NCBI GenBank assembly: GCA_915066865.1
Contig: CAJZEE010000075.1
Location: forward strand, 1-10,326
DNA length: 10,326 bases
Direction of reading: 5' to 3'
Source of the DNA: an uncultured Veillonella sp.
GTDB lineage: Bacteria > Bacillota > Negativicutes > Veillonellales > Veillonellaceae
Shown: one piece after another, positions 1 through 5,705 of the stretch
How positions within the stretch are numbered: the first letter of the stretch is position 1
Layout of the letters: every line of letters begins with the position of its first letter
Position numbers and translations under genes: made by a program
Notes under the pieces: model-generated
Databases searched by the model: none
The model's input: the letters and a program-made list of their open reading frames with translations, nothing else
What the model was told of the DNA's origin: nothing

Positions 1-48
1 TTAGAAATTATCGGTTAAACCTATTTACTATTTCTACCATACATAGCC

Positions 49-108
49 CATTTTAGAGATACTACCAGTTAAAAATAAATATTTTTAACTGGTAGTATCT
101 CTAAAATG
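49..108. repeat. Perfect 60-bp palindrome (29-bp arms)
   Basis: Bases 49-77 are exactly reverse-complementary to 80-108, leaving only two central bases. The arms carry the block ACTGGTAGTATCTC (inverted in the left arm). A third, degenerate direct copy lies at 136-155. The centre is A/T only and there is no T-run beyond the arms on either strand, so it does not look like an ordinary terminator. It could be a cruciform-forming site, a relic of a small mobile element, or a paired protein-binding site. No function can be assigned from sequence alone. Confidence 0.85.
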
Positions 109-135
109 ACATATATCTACCTTTAACAAAATTAG

Positions 136-155
136 TTTTAATTGGTAGTATCTCC
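136..155 (+). repeat. Degenerate third copy of the palindrome arm
   Basis: The sequence TTTTAATTGGTAGTATCTCC matches the right arm of the 49-108 palindrome (TTTTAACTGGTAGTATCTCT, from base 83) with two substitutions. It is a direct repeat of that arm, displaced by 53 bp, about five helical turns. No matching inverted partner lies beside it. Confidence 0.7.
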
Positions 156-282
156 AATAATTATATGAAAGGGAAATCTTGCGTTATACTTTACATCAAA
201 AACTAAATATCCCAGAATATTATTCGACACTTTTTGTTAAGTTCCTGCAAGTAACTTCATGATTTATAAAATAATAGTTCCA

Positions 283-367
283 TGAATATAAAAAGCACCG
301 TCTAAATGATATGTACCCCCCTTTACTGGACAATCAGTAAAGGCGGTACATATCAAAGACAGCGCTT
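283..367 (-). terminator. Rho-independent terminator of the MFS gene, split by a palindromic insert
   Basis: Outer arms AAGCACCGTCT (293-303) and AGACAGCGCTT (357-367) pair with two mismatches. On the minus strand the stem is followed directly by a T-tract (TTTTTAT, about 294-288). That is the form of an intrinsic terminator for the minus-strand transporter gene ending at 450. The apex is occupied by the palindromic element at 307-355, so the folded RNA would be one long composite hairpin. Confidence 0.65.
307..355. mobile_element. 49-bp palindromic mini-element (copy 1)
   Basis: Arms begin TGATATGTACC (307-317) and end GGTACATATCA (345-355). The inner stem CCTTTACTG / CAGTAAAGG (320-328 / 335-343) closes a 6-base loop. 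The two halves look like imperfect terminal inverted repeats joined with almost nothing between them. A related copy lies at 4254-4300. From memory, the end pattern TG..CTG..CC...TTG resembles IS150-type (IS3 family) ends, which is unverified. Flanking bases AAA (304-306) and AAG (356-358) would be an imperfect target duplication. Identity as a mobile element is inference from repetition and placement. Confidence 0.5.
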
Positions 368-383
368 AGTTAACTATTAAAGC

Positions 384-413
384 TTAATAAAATAGATATC
401 TTTATTTTATTAA
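384..413. repeat. AT-rich hairpin just downstream of the MFS gene
   Basis: TTAATAAAAT (384-393) is exactly reverse-complementary to ATTTTATTAA (404-413), and the stem extends three more pairs inward, including one G-T, to a TATC loop. It starts 37 bp past the transporter stop codon. The stem lacks G/C pairs, so it is a poor terminator by itself. It may shape the 3' end of the mRNA together with the terminator at 283-367. Confidence 0.5.
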
Positions 414-449
414 TCTCATTTACCTATTCTATTTATTAAATTAATTTGC

Positions 450-1655
450 CTATTCTAGTTCCTTACCTTTTAGTTCAGGAATCAAGAATACGGTTGCCAA
501 TATATCGATTACATAGATAATAGCCAAGAATGCAATTGCCACTTGGTATGAGTACACTGAAATAATCATACCTACTACCATTGGGCTAAAGCCACCTACG
601 GCGCGACCGATGTTAAATAACACGTTTTGAGCCGTTGCGCGAGCACTTGTTGGATAGGCTTCTGCCATTAAGGCACCATACCCACCCATCATACCATTTA
701 CAGAGGCCCCTAGAATAGCGCCGGCAAATAGCATAGCTGTTGGATCAGATAGTTGAGAATAAATCAAAATAGATGCCACAGCACATACTTGGAACAAGAT
801 AAATGTTGGTTTACGGCCAATTTTATCAGCCAATCGTCCGAATAACCAAATGCCGACCATCATACCACATACAGTTACGGCAGTCCACAAACCAGATTTT
901 GTAAGGGAAAACCCTAATTGCTTACTCAAGAAATTAGGCAACCAAATCATAATACCGTAGTAACCAAAGTTTTGAACAGATGTTAAAATAGCAACACCTA
1001 TGGAGGTCTTTGTAGTTCTTACATCTTTTACTAATAACTTGAATGAGTTCGTATGGGAATGTTCCTTAGTGTCTTTACTTTGAACAAAGATTTCTGGTTC
1101 ATGTAATTTCGCACGGAAGATCCAGGCCACAAAGGCAGGAATAATGCCAACCATGAACATACCACGCCATCCAATATAAGGAAGTAATACGGGTGTTAAC
1201 AGTGCTGCAGCCAATACGCCTAACTGCCAGCCGATGGCAACATAGCTTGTTGCCTTTGCACGGTGTTGTGCCGGCCATGCTTCAGCTGCTAAGGCCATAC
1301 CAATGCCAAATTCACCGCCTAAGCCGATGCCGGCAATTGTCCGATATATGAGAAGATCCCAATAGCCTTGTGCAAAAGCACATAGACCAGTAAATACAGC
1401 AAATAACACAATAGTCCATGTCAACACACGAACACGACCAAACTTATCTGACAAGGTACCAAAGATAAAGCCACCGATTACGGCACCTACCAAGGTCCAC
1501 GTCACAAGTGAACCTGCTTGACCCGTAGTCAAGCCTAAGTCCCCTGAAATCAAGGTTAGCATAAAGCCAAGAATCAAGAGATCAAACCCATCCATGGCAT
1601 AACCTATAGATGAACCAATAACAGCTTTCCAACCGTATGAATTTACTTCTTTCAT
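450..1655 (-). CDS. MFS transporter, probable organic-acid or aromatic-acid:H+ symporter type
   Basis: This is a 12-helix major facilitator superfamily permease of the inner membrane, 401 residues. Helix 1 carries the acidic motif DGFD (about residue 22), typical of the aromatic-acid:H+ and sialate:H+ symporter subfamilies. The family loop motif GxLxDxxGRxxxx occurs twice, once between helices 2 and 3 (GTLSDKFGRVRVL) and once between helices 8 and 9 (GRLADKIGRKPTF). A hydrophilic central loop with KDTKEHSHTN separates the halves. I prefer the ATG at 1655 over the one at 1661: the Shine-Dalgarno core AAAGGA (1668-1663) is 7 bases from the former but 1 base from the latter. The gene stands alone, with a promoter inside the preceding inverted repeat and a terminator at 283-367. 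The substrate cannot be told from sequence. Neighbours are housekeeping genes and give no hint. Confidence 0.88.
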   Translation of the reverse strand: MKEVNSYGWKAVIGSSIGYAMDGFDLLILGFMLTLISGDLGLTTGQAGSLVTWTLVGAVIGGFIFGTLSDKFGRVRVLTWTIVLFAVFTGLCAFAQGYWDLLIYRTIAGIGLGGEFGIGMALAAEAWPAQHRAKATSYVAIGWQLGVLAAALLTPVLLPYIGWRGMFMVGIIPAFVAWIFRAKLHEPEIFVQSKDTKEHSHTNSFKLLVKDVRTTKTSIGVAILTSVQNFGYYGIMIWLPNFLSKQLGFSLTKSGLWTAVTVCGMMVGIWLFGRLADKIGRKPTFILFQVCAVASILIYSQLSDPTAMLFAGAILGASVNGMMGGYGALMAEAYPTSARATAQNVLFNIGRAVGGFSPMVVGMIISVYSYQVAIAFLAIIYVIDILATVFLIPELKGKELE

Positions 1656-1706
1656 AGTCATTTCCTTTCGCTACTCACAGGTAACAATTAAAGAGAATAT
1701 AATAAC

Positions 1707-1784
1707 AAAATCCCCCTCATATAATCTCACCACTAATAAATTATACAGACTAATCATAATTGTGCAAGATGTGAGGGGGATTTT
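1707..1784 (-). terminator. Long inverted repeat with terminator form between thrS and the MFS gene
   Basis: AAAATCCCCCTCA (1707-1719) is the exact reverse complement of TGAGGGGGATTTT (1772-1784). The loop is 52 bases. A transcript reading through from thrS (stop at 1811) would carry both arms and end in GGGGGATTTTGTTATT, a plausible terminator. The plus-strand copy ends in GGGGGATTTTTATC, so it could act in both directions. The long loop makes it less certain than the other terminators here, and it holds the promoter described separately. Confidence 0.6.
1740..1767 (-). promoter_or_regulatory. Promoter for the MFS gene, inside the terminator loop
   Basis: On the minus strand a -35 TTGCAC (1767-1762) and a -10 TATAAT (1745-1740) are separated by 16 bases, a good sigma-A-type match. 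Initiation would fall near 1733, leaving a leader of about 78 bases before the ATG at 1655. Because the start lies within the loop of the inverted repeat, the MFS transcript would carry only one arm (1719-1707) and cannot form the terminator hairpin. Confidence 0.65.
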
Positions 1785-1810
1785 TATCAATATAAACAAT
1801 AGATATTTAA

Positions 1811-3721
1811 TTAATTACGTTCTTTAATTTCAATCTTAATAGAATTAAAGAATTCTTCAAATGGTACAGAACCTAATTCATCACCACCGTGTTTACGAAC
1901 GTTAACTGTGCCTGCTTCAACTTCTTTATCACCTACAACAAGCATGTAAGGAACTTTTGCCATTTGTGCTTGGCGGATTTTATAGCCGATTTTTTCACTG
2001 CGATCGTCTACTTCTACGCGTACATAGTCGCGGTGCATTTGTTTTGCCAATTTTTTAGCATATTCAACATGTTTTTCAGAGATAGGCAAGATTTTAACTT
2101 GTACAGGAGCCATCCATGTTGGGAATGCGCCTGCATAGTGTTCAGTTAAGATACCAATGAAACGTTCCATAGAGCCGAAGCATGCACGGTGAATCATGAT
2201 AGGACGATGTTTTTGACCATCTTCACCAATGTATTCAATTTGGAAACGTTCAGGCAAGTTCATATCTAATTGAATAGTACCACATTGCCATGTACGACCT
2301 AAGGAGTCTTCGATATGGTAGTCAAGTTTAGGACCGTAGAATGCGCCGTCGCCAGGGTTGATTACGTATGGAATACCTTTCGCTTCGATAGCATTACGCA
2401 ATGCTTCTGTCGCTGCTTCCCAAATTGCGTCATCACCCATTGCATTATCAGGTTTAGTGGACAGTTCTACATGATATTTCAAGCCGAATTGACTATAGAT
2501 ACGGTCGAACAATTCGATAACTTTCATCAACTCAGTTTGCATTTGATCTGGCAACATGAATACATGAGCATCGTCTTGTGTGAACGCACGTACACGGAAT
2601 AAGCCGTGTAATGCACCAGACAATTCATGACGGTGAACTAGACCAAGTTCAGCGTAACGCAATGGGAAGTCACGGTAGGAGTGCATTTCGTTTTGGTAAA
2701 CCAAGATACCACCTGGGCAGTTCATCGGTTTAATTGCATATTCTTCATCGTCGATGATTGTAGTATACATATTTTCACGGTAATGATCCCAGTGACCAGA
2801 AGTTTCCCACAAATGTTTACTCAAGATGATAGGTGTACGAATTTCTTCATAGTCAAAATCATGGTGAACTTCACGCCAGAAGTTTTCTAATTCGTTGCGA
2901 AGAGCCATACCTTTTGGTAAGAAGAATGGGAAACCAGGACCTTCTTCTTTGATAACGAACAAACCAAGTTCTTTACCAAGTTTACGATGATCCCGTTTAG
3001 CCGCTTCTTCAAGCAAGTGAAGGTATGCATCAAGTTCTTCTTTCTTTTCAAATGCAGTACCGTAAATACGTTGCAACATTTTATTCTTTTCATCGCCGCG
3101 CCAGTATGCACCTGCAATGCTTTGTAATTTAAAAGCTTTTACCTTACCAGTGGATGCCACGTGAGGTCCTGCGCAAAGATCAATGAAATCGCCTTGAGAG
3201 TAGCAGGAGATTACAGCATCTTCAGGAAGATCTTGAATCAATTCTACCTTGTAATCTTCATTTTTAGCTTTAAAGAATTCGATAGCTTCTTGACGAGGCA
3301 TAACGGATTTAGTAATCGGTAAATTTTCTTTTACAATACGGCTCATTTCCTTCTCGATTTTACCCAAATCTTCAGGAGTCAAAGTATGTTCCATATCGAT
3401 ATCATAGTAGAACCCCTTATCGATAGCAGGACCGATAGCCAATTTAGCTTCAGGCCATAAACGTTTAACAGCTTGAGCCAAGATATGAGAAGCTGTGTGG
3501 CGCAAAGTATGTTTACCACCATCTTCTTCGAATGTTAAGAATGCTACTTCAGAACCATCTACAAGTTCTTCGCGAAGGTCTGTTAATTCGCCATTTACGT
3601 TAGCAGCTAGTACTTTTTTAGCCAAGCTGTTAGATAATTGTTTTACTGCTTCCCCAAGAGTAGTGCCAGCAGCATATTCCTTCGCACTACCATCAGGTAA
3701 AATGATTTTTACATCTGCCAT
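1811..3721 (-). CDS. thrS: Threonyl-tRNA synthetase
   Basis: This cytoplasmic class II synthetase joins threonine to tRNA-Thr using ATP. At 636 residues it is full length. Domain order: TGS domain (about 1-62), the editing domain that removes mis-attached serine with H75/H79 (HTASH) and C183/H187 (CAGPH), the catalytic core (about 265-530), and an anticodon-binding domain (about 540-636). The zinc ligands expected from the E. coli enzyme are at C335 (MNCPGG), H386 (TQDDAH) and H511 (MIHRA). Motif 2 is the LVHRHELSGALHGLFRVR segment, and motif 3 is GSMERFIGILTEHYAG. The ATG at 3721 is chosen over an upstream in-frame TTG at 3736, because that TTG lies within the ribosome-binding region and GGAGG (3734-3730) is 8 bases from the ATG. 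Expression is controlled by the T-box leader at 4092-3838. The gene appears monocistronic. Confidence 0.97.
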   Translation of the reverse strand: MADVKIILPDGSAKEYAAGTTLGEAVKQLSNSLAKKVLAANVNGELTDLREELVDGSEVAFLTFEEDGGKHTLRHTASHILAQAVKRLWPEAKLAIGPAIDKGFYYDIDMEHTLTPEDLGKIEKEMSRIVKENLPITKSVMPRQEAIEFFKAKNEDYKVELIQDLPEDAVISCYSQGDFIDLCAGPHVASTGKVKAFKLQSIAGAYWRGDEKNKMLQRIYGTAFEKKEELDAYLHLLEEAAKRDHRKLGKELGLFVIKEEGPGFPFFLPKGMALRNELENFWREVHHDFDYEEIRTPIILSKHLWETSGHWDHYRENMYTTIIDDEEYAIKPMNCPGGILVYQNEMHSYRDFPLRYAELGLVHRHELSGALHGLFRVRAFTQDDAHVFMLPDQMQTELMKVIELFDRIYSQFGLKYHVELSTKPDNAMGDDAIWEAATEALRNAIEAKGIPYVINPGDGAFYGPKLDYHIEDSLGRTWQCGTIQLDMNLPERFQIEYIGEDGQKHRPIMIHRACFGSMERFIGILTEHYAGAFPTWMAPVQVKILPISEKHVEYAKKLAKQMHRDYVRVEVDDRSEKIGYKIRQAQMAKVPYMLVVGDKEVEAGTVNVRKHGGDELGSVPFEEFFNSIKIEIKERN

Positions 3722-3837
3722 TTTTCTTTCCTCCAATTTATAAACCAGGATAGCTTTGATTTTTTACTTTCATCAATAGACCTACTTACCACACAATACA
3801 TAAGCATTTTGTAAATAGCTTGTAGGAATTGGGTAAT

Positions 3838-3878
3838 AAAAAAAGACCTTCTATCCCTACAAACAAGGGACGAAGATC
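3838..3878 (-). terminator. T-box conditional terminator
   Basis: GACCTTCTATCCCT (3845-3858) pairs with AGGGACGAAGATC (3866-3878) with minor imperfections around a 7-base loop. On the minus strand it is followed by seven T residues (3844-3838). It would compete with the antiterminator formed by the T-box sequence just upstream. About 115 bases then separate it from the thrS start, and I see no second promoter or structure in that gap. Confidence 0.9.
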
Positions 3879-4092
3879 ATTCGCGGTTCCACCCTAGTTA
3901 ACTACCTATACGAATATATGTGTATAGTTAATTCACTTCATTAAGCCCGATAACGGTGGCGGCCGTACTTGCCTACTTAGGTTCGACAAATCAGTTTAAA
4001 GGGGGTAACTCTAATATATGTGTAAGGCATTTCCAGCATCTGCCTCTCTCTGGTACACAGGGATAAAAGAATCATGTCCTTTGCATCACTTT
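3838..4092 (-). promoter_or_regulatory. T-box leader (tRNA-Thr sensing) of thrS
   Basis: The diagnostic T-box sequence AGGGTGGAACCGCG lies on the minus strand at 3895-3882, directly before the terminator. Upstream is a Stem I region with a GAGAGAGG segment and a distal hairpin GGCA...TGCC around 4045-4028. The likely specifier codon is ACC (threonine) at 4006-4004, in the context AGAGTTACCCCC on the 3' side of Stem I. A further stem, CTATAC...GTATAG (3906-3927), fits Stem III. Uncharged tRNA-Thr would pair with the specifier and, through its CCA end, with the T-box bulge, favouring the antiterminator and thrS transcription. T-box identity is essentially certain. The exact specifier register is inferred from the downstream gene. 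Confidence 0.93.
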
Positions 4093-4243
4093 TACTAGAT
4101 TATAGTATCATAGAGGACTAAAAAATTCAATACGGTTTAACTGGAAATTTAATAGGAACTATAAATTGTAATTGTTGTTAGAGCGATATACTATAAACTT
4201 CACCTTTATTTTTACCTATATACATTTATTTTTAAAAGAAAAC
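4093..4243. other. AT-rich intergenic stretch upstream of the T-box
   Basis: Together with the T-box and the terminator at 4244-4312 this fills the 614-bp gap between thrS and the exported-protein gene. Apart from the -10 at 4099-4104 and its upstream A/T-rich sequence, I see no gene, RNA or notable repeat. Confidence 0.5.
4099..4104 (-). promoter_or_regulatory. -10 box of the thrS T-box promoter
   Basis: A perfect TATAAT on the minus strand places transcription start at about 4092, right at the beginning of the T-box Stem I region. The -35 is unclear. A TTGAAT lies upstream but with a 20-base spacer, longer than usual. Confidence 0.6.
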
Positions 4244-4312
4244 GGCCCGAGAATGATATGGCCCCCTTTACTAGACAACAAGTGAAGGCGGAACAGATCA
4301 GAATCTCGAGCC
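4230..4312 (-). terminator. Rho-independent terminator of the exported-protein gene, split by a palindromic insert
   Basis: The outer arms GGCCCGAGA (4244-4252) and TCTCGAGCC (4304-4312) pair at eight of nine positions. On the minus strand they are followed by GTTTTCTTTTAAAAA (about 4243-4229). This is a normal intrinsic terminator shape for the gene ending at 4336. Its loop is occupied by the element at 4254-4300. Removing that element and one copy of the flanking GAA gives a compact hairpin with a 3-base loop. Confidence 0.7.
4254..4300. mobile_element. 47-bp palindromic mini-element (copy 2)
   Basis: It begins TGATATGGCCCCCTTTACT and ends AGTGAAGGCGGAACAGATCA, two imperfect inverted ends joined by only a few bases. 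It is flanked by a 3-bp direct repeat, GAA (4251-4253 and 4301-4303), as expected for a target duplication. It aligns over its whole length with copy 1 at 307-355 in the same orientation, although the bases flanking the two copies are unrelated. No transposase is encoded, so it would depend on one supplied elsewhere. Assignment to the IS3/IS150 style of ends is from memory. Confidence 0.55.
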
Positions 4313-4335
4313 ATTTTATATGCATTATTTATAAA

Positions 4336-5325
4336 TTAACGTTTGAAGTTTGTAGACAACATAGCACCAATTACTTTTTCCAATTTGCTAGTAGAAAGGT
4401 CTGGACCTTTGTAAAGTGTTAAGAGCACGTCATTAGAATTATCTTGTTTAGATACCATCATAACACCGCTACCGCGAGCACCGTTATCATCGTAATCTTT
4501 CGCTACGATAACAAGGTTCAAATAATGGTCCTTCATGTATGTGTACACCTTACTTGTACGCGCAGAGGAACCGATCATTTTTGCCATGTTCATACCACGG
4601 TTGAATACGATTGCATTTGCATTATGAGGATTTGCCGCTAATTGTTGCTTCTCTTCTTCATTTAGAGGCATGAGGTTTACCATGAGGGAATCACCCATCT
4701 TGCCGCGGAACATGACTGGCATCGTTTCGCGTACATCATCAGGAATACCTGTGTCAGCAGTCAATTTCAATTCCTTAGGAACGGTCATGTATAAAACGCC
4801 CTTGCTATTGCGTCCCACCTCTGTTGTACTGAGGTCTACAGCACTAAGCATAATGGAATCTTTAATGGTCGCCACTTGATTAGCCAACGGTTTTTCAGGA
4901 ACGCCACGGCTCGCCAATTGTACATCGCCAGATTTAGTTTTCTTCAATGTTTCCACATTCCAACTTGCACCTTTTTTGTCTGCATCGCTAGCTTCTGTGA
5001 AAGCATTCGCCCCATCCTTTGTACCTACATATACATAGGTTTGAGCTGGGATGATGGTATCTGGTGCACCAGATTTATTGAATGCCGCACCATATACTAC
5101 ATTAGGAATCACAGTAGAGCCAATTTGTAAATTGTTGTTAGTTTGGCTTTCCACATCAAAATTGATATTCCCTGTGAAAGTCATATCAGGACCGTGGTTG
5201 ATAACAACCACATCTCCTGCTTGAGGAATGATTACAGGACCAACAGGACCCGCCATAGCTACACCTGCCATCGATACTCCAAGGCAAGCTGTTAATAATG
5301 CGCGTTTCAAAATAGATTGTTTCAT
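4336..5325 (-). CDS. Exported protein of unknown function
   Basis: I do not recognise this 329-residue protein. It starts with a clear signal peptide: positive n-region (K2, K7, R8), hydrophobic stretch 9-24, and a likely signal peptidase I site after AMA (residue 25), then GPVGPVIIP. The mature part has no obvious further membrane segment. It is rich in Asp, Asn, Lys and Ser and reads as a soluble or surface-associated beta-containing domain, with repeated valine/isoleucine-rich short strands (TFTGNINFDV, VYVGTKDG, LLTLYKGPD). Its C-terminal half (about 195-325) has a mixed alpha/beta look. A lipobox-like LTAC at residues 11-14 is probably fortuitous. The gene is alone, with its own terminator at 4244-4312 and a possible -10 TATACT at 5385-5380. 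The Shine-Dalgarno (GAGAG, about 9 bases upstream) is weak. In a diderm host it would sit in the periplasm or outer envelope. Confidence 0.75.
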   Translation of the reverse strand: MKQSILKRALLTACLGVSMAGVAMAGPVGPVIIPQAGDVVVINHGPDMTFTGNINFDVESQTNNNLQIGSTVIPNVVYGAAFNKSGAPDTIIPAQTYVYVGTKDGANAFTEASDADKKGASWNVETLKKTKSGDVQLASRGVPEKPLANQVATIKDSIMLSAVDLSTTEVGRNSKGVLYMTVPKELKLTADTGIPDDVRETMPVMFRGKMGDSLMVNLMPLNEEEKQQLAANPHNANAIVFNRGMNMAKMIGSSARTSKVYTYMKDHYLNLVIVAKDYDDNGARGSGVMMVSKQDNSNDVLLTLYKGPDLSTSKLEKVIGAMLSTNFKR

Positions 5326-5368
5326 AGATATACTCTCATTTCTCTATAATTTGTATACATTTGATGTA

Positions 5369-5415
5369 ATTGTAAATCTAGTATAGTCATAAAATTCCCT
5401 CATACGATTTACAAT
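5369..5415. repeat. 10-bp inverted repeat flanking a putative promoter
   Basis: ATTGTAAATC (5369-5378) and GATTTACAAT (5406-5415) are exact reverse complements separated by 27 bases, with arm centres 37 bp apart. Between them on the minus strand lies a possible -10 TATACT (5385-5380) for the exported-protein gene. There is no T-run after the second arm, so a terminator role for the upstream DUF4911 gene is doubtful. A pair of operator half-sites is the alternative. Confidence 0.45.
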
Positions 5416-5426
5416 AAAAATTATAC

Positions 5427-5702
5427 TTAACCTTCTATAGTGACATAGTCGGATAAGCTACTTAATACTTCAAGCGCCAAGGGCCTTGTAGATGGTGTAC
5501 AGCGCAACATGCACCGCCCACTCGTATCTACCGAGGTCATAACACCTAAATATTCATAGCCTTCAATGATGCGATTGATGAAATTCGTATGCTTAGGATC
5601 AATGTGAAAGTACACATACGCTTCTTCTCCAGAGGTGGTTAAGTCGGGTACATCTGGAAATGCACCGATTGATTTACTCGGCTCTAAAGCTGTACTGCTC
5701 AT
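5427..5702 (-). CDS. DUF4911 family small protein
   Basis: This 91-residue cytoplasmic protein has no known function. The core HTNFINRIIEGYEYLGVMTSVD (about 38-59), followed by a GxCxxxC stretch (C64 and C68 of GRCMLRCTP) and a final short helix-strand, matches my recollection of the DUF4911 family, which often accompanies U32-family genes. The start lies three bases after the trhP stop codon with only a weak ribosome-binding site, so translation is probably coupled to trhP. That arrangement suggests an accessory role near tRNA U34 modification, but this is inference from position only. Length is typical for such domains and nothing appears truncated. Confidence 0.7.
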   Translation of the reverse strand: MSSTALEPSKSIGAFPDVPDLTTSGEEAYVYFHIDPKHTNFINRIIEGYEYLGVMTSVDTSGRCMLRCTPSTRPLALEVLSSLSDYVTIEG

Positions 5703-5705
5703 AAA

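Larger units (their letters stand above)
1..449. other. 449-bp non-coding stretch downstream of the MFS gene
   Basis: No credible gene is present. From low to high coordinate it holds the 49-108 palindrome, its third half-copy at 136-155, unremarkable AT-rich sequence at about 160-290, the element-bearing terminator at 283-367, and an AT-only-loop hairpin at 384-413. A 9-bp direct repeat, CCTATTCTA, occurs at 423-431 and 449-457, the latter overlapping the stop codon of the MFS gene. Any gene to the left of base 1 is outside view. Confidence 0.7.

Noticed and set aside
1..160. CRISPR array or phage attachment site at the left end
   Set aside because: The repeats are palindromic and only three in number, with no regular spacers, Cas genes or integrase in view.
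2710..2735. MNCPGG in ThrRS instead of the E. coli MNCPGH
   Set aside because: As far as I recall Gly at this position is common in Firmicutes ThrRS. All three zinc ligands (C335, H386, H511) are present, so it is not a defect.
1889..3743. Several plus-strand open frames (1889-2149, 2315-2602, 2681-2890, 3495-3743) and a minus-strand frame at 2887-3117
   Set aside because: They lie entirely within, or almost entirely opposite, the thrS gene, have no ribosome-binding sites or family signatures, and show Cys/His/Phe-rich composition typical of antisense shadows.
4444..5130. Plus-strand frames opposite the exported-protein gene
   Set aside because: The minus-strand reading has a signal peptide and coherent protein composition; the plus-strand frames have neither recognisable domains nor start signals.
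5284..5295. Lipobox-like LTAC in the exported protein's signal peptide
   Set aside because: The hydrophobic stretch before the Cys is only about five residues and continues well past it to an AMA cleavage site, so a signal peptidase I substrate is more likely than a lipoprotein.
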